Below, piece by piece: positions 1-6,010 of a DNA stretch of 6,010 bases. The stretch is taken from assembly GCF_049240685.1 (NCBI RefSeq), contig NZ_JBMLSD010000039.1, positions 1 to 6,010 of the forward strand, given 5' to 3'. This stretch comes from Flectobacillus sp049240685. Its GTDB lineage: Bacteria > Bacteroidota > Bacteroidia > Cytophagales > Spirosomataceae. The first letter of the stretch is position 1. Every line of letters starts with the position of its first letter. Under the pieces are notes generated by a model. The model was not told where the DNA came from and did no database searches. It saw only the letters and a list, made by a program, of their open reading frames with translations. The translations under genes and the position numbers were made by a program.

Positions 1-3
1 GAT

Positions 4-31
4 TTGTCTAATACCTATAGCTCATAGCCTA
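4..31 (-). repeat. Heptameric repeat array, consensus TAGGCNN, left copy
   Basis: Read on the minus strand, 31 down to 4 divides into four 7-bp units starting with TAGGCTA and fitting TRRGYNN or close to it. It lies 8 bp past the stop codon of the DUF1501 gene and may continue beyond the window edge. It is an inverted, diverged copy of the array at 5918-5945, with 23 of 28 positions identical and the same unit order. The short dyad GCCT-A-AGGC at 27-35 overlaps its start, but no U-tract follows. Confidence 0.65.
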
Positions 32-39
32 AGGCATCA

Positions 40-1521
40 TTAAGACAAAACTGAACGGATAACTTTTCCACTAGTATCGGTTAATCTAAAGTTTCTACCT
101 TGAAATGGATACGTAAATTCTTCATGGTTAAAGCCTAAACAGTGCATGATGGTTGCTTGCAAATCAAAAACAGAAGTACGGTCTTTGATGCCGACATAGC
201 CCACAGGATCTGTTTCGCCGTGTGAATAGCCGCCCTTGATGCCTCCGCCTGCCATCCAAACGGTGAACGCTTCGGTATGGTGGTCTCTTCCTTTGAAGGC
301 CGCCGCTTTACCTTCACGGTTTTCGGCCATTGGGGTTCTCCCAAATTCTGCCCCCCAAACGATGAGTGTTTCATCTAGTAAACCTCTTTGTTTTAAGTCT
401 TGGATTAAAGCTGTAATGGCTTTGTCAACGGTCGAACATTTTTTGGTCAAACCATTTGCCACGTCAGTATCTTCCGAACCTCCGCCGTGGGAGTCCCATC
501 CCCAATCAAAAAGTTGTACAAAACGCACACCTTGTTCTACTAATTTTCTGGCTAACAAGCAGTTGTTGGCAAAGGATTCTTTGCCTAATTGTGTGCCGTA
601 CATTTCGTGGATATAGGCTGGTTCTTTGGTAATATCCATTACTTCTGGTACAGTAGTCTGCATCCTGAAGGCCATTTCGTATTGCGAAATACGTGCTAAG
701 GTTTCAGGGTCATGAAACTCTTCGTAAGATTCTTTATTAATTTCGGTAATGGCATCGATGGTACTTTTGCGTAAATCACGACTCATTCCTGCTGGGTCGG
801 AAATGTACAAAACTGGCTCACCCTGATTACGACACTGTACGCCTTGGTACACCGAAGGTAAAAATCCGCTACCCCATAAGGCCTTGCCGCCATCTGGGTT
901 TTTTCCACCAGAAGTAAGCACCATATATCCCGGTAAATTCTGATTTTCGGAGCCCAAACCATACGTTGCCCACGTACCCGTACTCGGACGCCCCAAGCGA
1001 GCCGAACCTGTATGAAGTAACAACTGTGCAGGAGCATGGTTAAACTGGTCGGTGTACATGGCCTTGATAAACGAAATATCATCTGCCACTGATTGTAAAT
1101 GAGGCATTTTATCCGAAACCCATGCGCCACTTTGACCTACTTGTTGGAATTGAGCCTGTGGTCCCATCATTTGCGGAACACCACGGATAAAGGCAAACTT
1201 TTTGCCTTCAAGAAAAGATGCTGGACAGTCTTTTCCATCCAATTTCATCAAATCGGGTTTGTAATCAAATAACTCCAGCTGCGAAGGCGCACCTGCCATG
1301 TGTAAGTAAATGACAGATTTGGCTTTACCTGCAAAATGAGGCATTTTGGGTGCAAGAGGATTAGCCGCACTCGCTACTGTATTCTGTGGAGTACCGCCAC
1401 AACTTTGGAGTAAAGAACCCATAGCCATCATCCCCAAGCCCGTAGTGCATTGCTTGAGAAAATGCCGACGGGTTTCGTAGCGAAGCTTTTCAAAAAGAAG
1501 TTCTTGCTGTAAGTTTTTCAT
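40..1521 (-). CDS. DUF1501 family protein, Tat-exported (alkaline phosphatase/sulfatase-like)
   Basis: Complete 493-residue protein. The start is placed at the ATG at 1519-1521 because the product then opens MKNLQQELLFEKLRYETRRHFLK, the usual N-terminus of Bacteroidota DUF1501 proteins. A longer reading from a TTG at 1564-1566 would run into an intergenic repeat. Residues 18-23 (RRHFLK, preceded by T) form a twin-arginine motif, followed by a short hydrophobic stretch and LLQSC, a possible lipobox with Cys41. The mature part is one DUF1501 domain (about 60-480) with the family landmarks WDSHGG (342-347), EFGRTP (392-397) and GRDHH (411-415). Their Asp/His/Glu residues are candidate metal ligands, by analogy with the alkaline-phosphatase superfamily. 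The C-terminus (QGRNFRLTDTSGKVI) is typical, so the gene is not truncated. It lies 73 bp downstream of the PSD1 gene on the same strand and is probably co-transcribed with it. Family assignment is firm; the substrate is unknown and some relatives are annotated as sulfatases. Confidence 0.93.
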   Translation of the reverse strand: MKNLQQELLFEKLRYETRRHFLKQCTTGLGMMAMGSLLQSCGGTPQNTVASAANPLAPKMPHFAGKAKSVIYLHMAGAPSQLELFDYKPDLMKLDGKDCPASFLEGKKFAFIRGVPQMMGPQAQFQQVGQSGAWVSDKMPHLQSVADDISFIKAMYTDQFNHAPAQLLLHTGSARLGRPSTGTWATYGLGSENQNLPGYMVLTSGGKNPDGGKALWGSGFLPSVYQGVQCRNQGEPVLYISDPAGMSRDLRKSTIDAITEINKESYEEFHDPETLARISQYEMAFRMQTTVPEVMDITKEPAYIHEMYGTQLGKESFANNCLLARKLVEQGVRFVQLFDWGWDSHGGGSEDTDVANGLTKKCSTVDKAITALIQDLKQRGLLDETLIVWGAEFGRTPMAENREGKAAAFKGRDHHTEAFTVWMAGGGIKGGYSHGETDPVGYVGIKDRTSVFDLQATIMHCLGFNHEEFTYPFQGRNFRLTDTSGKVIRSVLS

Positions 1522-1556
1522 ACGTTTATTCAATGAACAAAAGCTTTTAGGTTTAA

Positions 1557-1591
1557 TAAAATCCAAACTCCGAAATCACAAATCCACAATC
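1557..1591 (-). repeat. Heptameric tandem repeat array, consensus GATTTNG, five units
   Basis: Read on the minus strand, these 35 bp divide exactly into five consecutive 7-bp units, the first being GATTGTG and the third GATTTCG. Positions 1, 2 and 4 of the unit are invariant, positions 3 and 5 are each conserved in four of five, and position 6 is variable. The array begins 3 bp after the stop codon of the PSD1 gene and fills much of the 73-bp gap before the DUF1501 gene. It is a degenerate short tandem repeat. No hairpin with a U-tract is present, so it is not an obvious terminator. Confidence 0.7.
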
Positions 1592-1594
1592 AAT

Positions 1595-4381
1595 TTATTC
1601 TTTCATAATAAACTCATCCAGATTCAGCAAAGTGCTAGCTACAAGGGTTTTAGCGGCTAAGTCTGGAATGTTTTTAGGTTTTATATTATCATCAGGACAA
1701 ATATTGAGAAGCTTTTCGGCTTCGCTTTTATTCTGCCGATATGCTTGCAATGAATTGGTATAGAGTCGTTTAAACACCGCTAGTTTTTTCTCAGAAATAG
1801 GTTTACCAATCGTAAATTGGTAAGTATTGCTAATTTGAGTGTCAAACGAGCCTTGAATATGATCCATTTTTTGGGCTAGATGTTTGGCACATTCCAAATA
1901 CACAGGGTCATTGAGCGTAACGAGTGCCTGTAAAGGCGTATTGGTTCGGATTCTTCTTGCCAAGCAAATATCACGATTAGCGCCGTCAAAAGTAATCATC
2001 GAAGGATAGGGCGTTGAGCGTCGCCAATAGGTGTATAAGGCTCTTCGATACTGATCGTCTTTTTCACTTGTTTTCCAAGCCATACTGCTATATGGCGTAT
2101 TCCAAATTCCATCGGGCTGATACGGCATTACGCTTTTTCCATACATTTTAGGACTTAACAAGCCGCTCACCAGTAAGGCTTGATCTCGGATTTGCTCAGC
2201 TGACAAACGTACTCTTGGTCCACGTGCCAAGAATCTGTTCATAGGGTCTTTTTCTAATAAATCTGGGTTGGCTTTAGAATCTTGTTGGTATGTGGCCGAC
2301 ATGACCATTTCTTTCAAGAGTTGCTTGGGTTTCCATTGGTATTCGGTCATGAATTTTACGGCTAGATAGTCCAACAAAGCTGGATGCGTAGGCGTAAATC
2401 CTTGCGTACCAAAATCTTCCAAAGTTTCGACCAAACCTATGCCAAAAATTTGCTCCCAAAAGCGATTTACCGCCACTCTGGCTGTTAACGGATTGTCTTG
2501 ACTTCCCAACCACATAGCTAGGCCAAGACGATTTTTAGGGGCATTTTTAGGTAATCCACCAAATATCGAAGGTACATCGGGCTCTACCACCTGCGTTTTG
2601 GCCAACCAATTGCCACGCTCCCAAACGTGAGTTTGACGAGTAAACTCTTTTGGAGAGTCCAGCATCACAGGGGTATTTTCGGTGCTGGCACTGATGAGTG
2701 CTAAGAAATCTTTTTTTCTTTGACTAAAATCAGCTCTATCTTTTCCTGGAAACTCAGGTAATAAGGTAAAACTTCCAATGACGCAGGTACTTTGGTCAGG
2801 TTTTACTTTGGTATTTTTAAATACAAGATACCAATCCTGACGACCATTCATGGCAGGCAAATCATATAACTGATAATCCCATGAGTTGGTCCAGCCACCT
2901 TTTTGGGTGGTATCTAGCTTGATAGTCGTCAGGAGTTTTCCTGTCAGAGACCCAAGGCGTATTTCCATAAAAGTAGGACTGCCAGTTTTGTTGCCATAAG
3001 CGACTAAAAGTTGTCGCTTGCCTTCTACAGGAAGGGCTTTGAAGCGAACAGAACCGCCATTGCGAACGCCCAAATACTTGTTATCTGCTAGGGCGCCATT
3101 GATAAATTGGTCTCCTGCATGTGGATGAATTTTGGGCTCTAAAAAAGTCAAGTAGTGGGATATCTCCTGCTCTTTGGCGGTGCCAAAATTACTTTTCAAC
3201 CAGCTTTTCAACTGCTCAAGCTTTGCTTTATCTTCTGGTTGGGTAAATTGGCGGAGGTATGGCGAATCATCAGGAATATCTTCGTCGCGAGTATTATAAA
3301 AAAATGCCATTGATTTGTAATAGTCCTCATGTCGAATTGGGTCATAAGGATGCGAGTGACATTGTACACAAGCCATCGTTGTTCCCTGAAGCATCTCCCA
3401 AGTCGTATTTACACGGTCGACCATAGAGGCGTTTCTAAATTCTTCATCATCAGTACCACCTTCGTCATTGTTAACGGTATTGCGATGAAAGGCCGTAGCG
3501 ATGTATTGTTCTTCGGAAGGATTTTTTAATAAATCGCCAGCTAGTTGTTCCTTGATAAATTGATTATAAGGAATATCCCTATTAAAGGCCTTGATAACAT
3601 AGTCACGATATTGCCAGATATTGCGAGCTTCGTCTTTTTCATAACCCTTAGTATCCGAATATCTTGCCATGTCTAGCCACATACCAGCCCAACGCTCGCC
3701 GTATTGAGGAGAAGCTAGTAAAGAATCAACGACTTTTTCGTAAGCATTATCTGAATTATCATTCAAGAAATCCTGCATCTGCTTGTCGGTAGGAGGTAAG
3801 CCCGTCAAGTCTAAGCATACTCTGCGGAGTAGAATAGATTTTTCGGCTTGTTTCGAAGGAGATAAGCCTTCTTCGTCTAGTTTGTTTTTGACAAAATAAT
3901 CGATGTCGTTTTTCTCCCATTTTGTAGAAAACCAGCTAAATATGCCTGCAAAAAAGCTTTTATTGGGAACTTTAGGCATTTCGGGTTTGACAAAAGCCCA
4001 GTGTTCGCCCCAATTCGCTCCTTGATTTACCCATTTAGTCAAAATCTCTATCTCTTCTTTTTTCAGAGGTTCTTTCTTCAATGGCATTCTTTCCTCTGGG
4101 TCTTTATGCGTCAGACGAATAATAAACTCAGAATGTTTGGCATCACCCGGAATAATGGCTGGTTTGCCAGATTCAGTCTTTCCTAGGGCTTCTTCTCGAA
4201 ATAAAAGACTAAAGCCTCCCTGCTTTTTTACGCCACCATGACATGAAATACAGTGTTTATTTAAAATCGGTTTTACTTCTGTACTGTAATCAACCTTGTT
4301 GTTTGCTCCCCAAAAAGAATATACAGAGTATCCTCCAATTAAAATGATGCTACTAATGAAGAGTAATTTATTGGTATTCAT
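1595..4381 (-). CDS. PSCyt1-PSCyt2-PSD1 (DUF1549/DUF1553) haem c protein with CBM6-like insert
   Basis: Complete 928-residue protein. Residues 5-23 form one hydrophobic segment that would act as a Sec signal-anchor, placing the rest in the periplasm. Residues about 33-121 are a PSCyt1 cytochrome c domain: CISCH (44-48) is the haem attachment site and Met99 in ERMP is the likely distal ligand, followed by the usual WVNQGANW. Residues about 158-362 are PSCyt2/DUF1549 (LRRVCLDLTGLPPT, ERWAGMWLDMARYSDT), ending in the second CxxCH of this family (CVQCH, 338-342). Residues about 425-542 resemble a CBM6 sugar-binding module. Residues about 615-875 are PSD1/DUF1553 (NPLTARVAVNRFWEQIFG, RIRTNTPLQALVTLNDP). 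The C-terminus LLNLDEFIMKE is typical, so the protein is full length. The family was first described in Planctomycetes and usually sits beside a DUF1501 gene, as here. Its reaction is not established; an extracytoplasmic redox role on carbohydrate is inference. No Shine-Dalgarno sequence precedes the ATG, as is common in Bacteroidota. Confidence 0.94.
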   Translation of the reverse strand: MNTNKLLFISSIILIGGYSVYSFWGANNKVDYSTEVKPILNKHCISCHGGVKKQGGFSLLFREEALGKTESGKPAIIPGDAKHSEFIIRLTHKDPEERMPLKKEPLKKEEIEILTKWVNQGANWGEHWAFVKPEMPKVPNKSFFAGIFSWFSTKWEKNDIDYFVKNKLDEEGLSPSKQAEKSILLRRVCLDLTGLPPTDKQMQDFLNDNSDNAYEKVVDSLLASPQYGERWAGMWLDMARYSDTKGYEKDEARNIWQYRDYVIKAFNRDIPYNQFIKEQLAGDLLKNPSEEQYIATAFHRNTVNNDEGGTDDEEFRNASMVDRVNTTWEMLQGTTMACVQCHSHPYDPIRHEDYYKSMAFFYNTRDEDIPDDSPYLRQFTQPEDKAKLEQLKSWLKSNFGTAKEQEISHYLTFLEPKIHPHAGDQFINGALADNKYLGVRNGGSVRFKALPVEGKRQLLVAYGNKTGSPTFMEIRLGSLTGKLLTTIKLDTTQKGGWTNSWDYQLYDLPAMNGRQDWYLVFKNTKVKPDQSTCVIGSFTLLPEFPGKDRADFSQRKKDFLALISASTENTPVMLDSPKEFTRQTHVWERGNWLAKTQVVEPDVPSIFGGLPKNAPKNRLGLAMWLGSQDNPLTARVAVNRFWEQIFGIGLVETLEDFGTQGFTPTHPALLDYLAVKFMTEYQWKPKQLLKEMVMSATYQQDSKANPDLLEKDPMNRFLARGPRVRLSAEQIRDQALLVSGLLSPKMYGKSVMPYQPDGIWNTPYSSMAWKTSEKDDQYRRALYTYWRRSTPYPSMITFDGANRDICLARRIRTNTPLQALVTLNDPVYLECAKHLAQKMDHIQGSFDTQISNTYQFTIGKPISEKKLAVFKRLYTNSLQAYRQNKSEAEKLLNICPDDNIKPKNIPDLAAKTLVASTLLNLDEFIMKE

Positions 4382-4993
4382 AAGAGTTATAATGCCGTAA
4401 TGAGTTAATTTATGGAATAAGGGCGTGAGTAATAACTTGGTTTAAAGGCTCAGAATAGCTGTAGATGGCTAGAGTTAGAGAACACAGGCAGCAACGTAAT
4501 GTTGTATTTCTCTTAATTGTAATGAATCATGATTTTTTTATACGCTAAGTAGAAAAGAATTTTTTTAAAAGCTGTCTGTAAGTATGGTGATTAAGAGATT
4601 ATAAAGATGAATTTGGTGATAGAAAAAACTTAGAGGTTTGGCTAAAGATGGATAAATCACTGAATAGCTTTGTTATAAATAAGATTTTTTCCAAGGCATA
4701 CTATTATCATAATCATGAAGGTATTGGTAAAAATGATTTAGAATTAAATTGTAACGATTAATGGCTTTATTTTTAATGTATTATCGTTATTTGTAAGATT
4801 TGTACCTATATGATTTAGTAAAGCTTATCAAAACTAGTAGATATTCAAAAGCTTATAATACTTTACTTTTTTGTGTTTTGGGAAGATATTATTTGATTAT
4901 CTCGACTAGATTTATACAAAAATAGAACTTGCATGCTTAGTTTTACATGACTATTTTGATGAAAAAGATAGATAATATTATGATTGAATCATT
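4382..4993. other. Long AT-rich divergent intergenic (regulatory) region
   Basis: These 612 bp lie between the start codons of the PSD1 gene (minus) and the araC gene (plus) and hold no convincing gene. The longest small reading frame noted is 27 codons (4465-4548) and has no supporting signal. The region contains several AT-rich dyads and repeats: AATCATGATT at 4525-4534, ATTATCATAAT at 4703-4713, ATGATTTAG twice (4733-4741, 4810-4818) and AAAGCTTAT twice (4820-4828, 4848-4856). No clear Bacteroidota-type promoter was found close upstream of the PSD1 gene on the minus strand. Confidence 0.8.
4929..4958 (+). promoter_or_regulatory. Candidate promoter for araC (TTG-N20-TATTTTG)
   Basis: TTG at 4929-4931, a 20-bp spacer and TATTTTG at 4952-4958 resemble the Bacteroidota primary sigma-factor promoter (TTG/TTTG near -33, TAnnTTTG near -7), one base short in the -7 element. 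Transcription would begin near 4965, giving a leader of roughly 30 nt before the araC ATG. The match is imperfect and such strings arise easily in AT-rich DNA, so this is only a candidate. Confidence 0.25.
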
Positions 4994-4998
4994 ATGAT
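4977..4998 (+). promoter_or_regulatory. Dyad and direct-repeat cluster over the araC start codon
   Basis: A perfect interrupted palindrome ATGATT-G-AATCAT lies at 4980-4992. It is flanked and overlapped by a direct repeat of ATTATGAT (4977-4984 and 4991-4998, 14 bp start to start), and a further dyad ATCAT-T-ATGAT spans 4988-4998. The araC ATG (4994-4996) is inside the second repeat. As DNA this could be an autoregulatory operator. As RNA, an ATGAT/ATCAT stem with a TGA loop could partly pair the start codon. The symmetry is directly visible; the function is inferred. Confidence 0.4.
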
Positions 4999-5878
4999 AG
5001 AGAAAAAAGAAGGGTTTGTCGGACAACAATCTTATGTGGTACCCAGCGACCTATTAACACGCATATCAAAGCATCCTTTGTTAGAAGCCTTACACATTAC
5101 AGATATTGGTTATTATCCCAAAGCAAGTTTTCATACGAGAGAGCGAAAATCTGGTTGCCCTCAGTATATCCTGATTTATTGTGTGCAGGGAGAAGGATAC
5201 TACGAAATCAACGGGTCGAGATATGACGTAAAGCCAGATTGTTTTTTTATCCTTCCTGCCCATGTACCACATAAATACGGAGCAAATAGTGATAATCCTT
5301 GGACAATCTATTGGGTACATTTTTCAGGAAAAAAAGCATCTGATTATTGGAATTTTTTACTGGATTATTCTGGTTCAGTGATACCCGTATTCCTAGCTCC
5401 AAACAACGAGAGGATTGCTATTTTCGAAGATATTATGACACATATCGAAATGTCATTCAACGATGATAATATGATTTATGCCAACACCCGATTTGCTTAT
5501 TTTTTAACAACCTTCAAAGCTTCGATTTTTAGTACAAACTCACAAACAATTGACACGCCAGATTCCATTGCCAAGGTTATTAATTACATGAGAGAACATC
5601 TGACAGAAATGTTGACCTTAGAGCAACTTGCTGAGGTGGCGGGGATGTCTACTTCACATTTCTCAGCAGTTTTTCGTCAGAAAGTGCAAAGTTCGCCTAT
5701 CCAATTTTTTACCGTTCTTAAAATCCAACAAGCTTGTCGATTGTTGGAATATAGCAGGCTTCGCATCAAAGAAATCGCCTATCAGATAGGCTATAGTGAC
5801 CCCTATCATTTTAGTCGAGTTTTTACAACAGTTATGGGTATATCTCCCAGAGATTTTAGGAAAGTAGATAAACAATAG
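4994..5878 (+). CDS. AraC-family transcriptional regulator with N-terminal cupin sensor domain
   Basis: Complete 294-residue regulator. Residues about 40-115 form an AraC_binding cupin-type domain (HTRERKSGCPQYILIYCVQG, then FFILPAHVPHKYGA and WTIYWVHFSG), which in this family binds a small ligand, often a sugar. Residues about 190-292 are the HTH_18 DNA-binding domain with two helix-turn-helix units: LTLEQLAEVAGMSTSHFSAVFR (about 207-228) and IKEIAYQIGYSDPYHFSRVF (about 258-277). The family signature ending GISPRDFRK follows. Length and ending are normal for the family. The gene diverges from the PSD1/DUF1501 operon across a 612-bp region, so control of that operon and of itself is plausible but inferred. 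The ATG at 4994 is the only good start in frame before the cupin domain. It has no clear Shine-Dalgarno sequence and lies inside a dyad and direct-repeat cluster. The ligand cannot be read from the sequence. Confidence 0.95.
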   Translation: MIEKKEGFVGQQSYVVPSDLLTRISKHPLLEALHITDIGYYPKASFHTRERKSGCPQYILIYCVQGEGYYEINGSRYDVKPDCFFILPAHVPHKYGANSDNPWTIYWVHFSGKKASDYWNFLLDYSGSVIPVFLAPNNERIAIFEDIMTHIEMSFNDDNMIYANTRFAYFLTTFKASIFSTNSQTIDTPDSIAKVINYMREHLTEMLTLEQLAEVAGMSTSHFSAVFRQKVQSSPIQFFTVLKIQQACRLLEYSRLRIKEIAYQIGYSDPYHFSRVFTTVMGISPRDFRKVDKQ

Positions 5879-5917
5879 GTGCCAATGTCAAAGTACGAGA
5901 TAGGGTTGCCGCTACTC

Positions 5918-5945
5918 TAGGCTATAAGCCGTAGGCATTAGGCAA
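5918..5945 (+). repeat. Heptameric repeat array, consensus TAGGCNN, right copy
   Basis: Four consecutive 7-bp units beginning TAGGCTA and ending TAGGCAA lie 39 bp downstream of the araC stop codon, with a weaker fifth unit (AAGGTCT) at 5946-5952. The short dyads GGCT-ATA-AGCC (5920-5930) and GCC-GTA-GGC (5928-5936) fall inside it. It matches the left-edge array at 23 of 28 positions in inverted orientation. Both copies have the same orientation relative to the gene they follow. Confidence 0.65.
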
Positions 5946-6010
5946 AAGGTCTTTATAATTTCATAAAAAACTATTTTACACTTTGTGCCTGTTACCAAAA
6001 GCTTTCAGGT

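Noticed and set aside
236..616. Plus-strand open frame of 126 codons opposite the DUF1501 gene
   Set aside because: It lies entirely within a confident conserved gene on the other strand and resembles no known protein, so it is a shadow frame. The other shorter overlapping frames were dismissed for the same reason.
1522..1566. A 15-residue N-terminal extension of the DUF1501 protein from a TTG start
   Set aside because: It uses a non-ATG start inside the heptameric repeat array and adds residues absent from typical family members. The ATG at 1519-1521 gives the normal N-terminus.
1557..1591. The heptad array as a CRISPR or terminator
   Set aside because: The units are 7 bp with no spacers, and there is no stable inverted repeat or U-tract.
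4465..4548. A 27-codon plus-strand frame with a basic start and a hydrophobic middle (VVFLLIVM)
   Set aside because: It has no ribosome-binding or promoter signal and no recognisable family, and frames of this length are expected by chance.
4637..4672. TTTG-N24-TAGCTTTG as an araC promoter
   Set aside because: The -7 element fits TAnnTTTG, but the spacer is longer than usual and the leader would exceed 300 nt.
4917..4924. Minus-strand TATTTTTG as a -7 element for the PSD1 operon
   Set aside because: No TTG or TTTG lies at the right distance upstream, and it is about 540 bp from the start codon.
5952..5967. TTTAT-N6-ATAAA hairpin downstream of araC as a terminator
   Set aside because: The stem is weak and all A/T, and it is not followed by a U-tract in either direction.
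5976..6008. Possible C-terminal tail (LKAFGNRHKV, then TAA) of a convergent minus-strand gene entering from the right edge
   Set aside because: Only ten codons are visible, a second minus frame is also open to a nearby stop, and nothing distinguishes it from chance.

Overview
The window carries three complete protein-coding genes and looks like chromosomal DNA from a Bacteroidota bacterium, most likely from the Cytophagales (Spirosoma/Runella/Arcicella-like). This is inferred from the pairing of a PSD1-type cytochrome protein with a DUF1501 protein, AT-rich intergenic DNA, start codons without Shine-Dalgarno sequences, and a possible TTG / TAnnTTTG-type promoter. The genus cannot be fixed from the sequence alone.

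Layout. Positions 1-39 are the 3' flank of the first gene and hold a short heptameric repeat array. A DUF1501 gene (40-1521, minus) follows. It encodes a Tat-exported protein of the alkaline-phosphatase/sulfatase-like group. A 73-bp gap with a second, different heptameric array separates it from its upstream partner, a large PSCyt1-PSCyt2-PSD1 protein (1595-4381, minus). That protein has an N-terminal haem c domain and a CBM6-like carbohydrate-binding module between its two conserved halves. A 612-bp AT-rich intergenic region (4382-4993) separates this probable two-gene operon from a divergent AraC-family regulator (4994-5878, plus). The last 132 bp hold a third heptameric array and no confident gene.

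How the genes may work together. The PSD1 and DUF1501 genes form the recurrent pair known from Planctomycetes and Bacteroidota, whose biochemical role is still not settled. Both products are predicted to act outside the cytoplasmic membrane: one is Sec-anchored and haem-loaded, the other is Tat-exported and possibly lipidated. The CBM6-like module and a cupin-type AraC regulator suggest, by inference only, a role in sensing and handling a carbohydrate. The AraC protein is a plausible regulator of the operon because it is divergent and shares the long intergenic region.

The least ordinary content is intergenic. Each of the three genes is followed by a short array of 7-bp units. Two of these arrays, at opposite ends of the window, are related inverted copies that differ only by transitions. 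The araC start codon lies within overlapping dyad and direct-repeat symmetry. I see no mobile element, CRISPR array, RNA gene or obviously new system.
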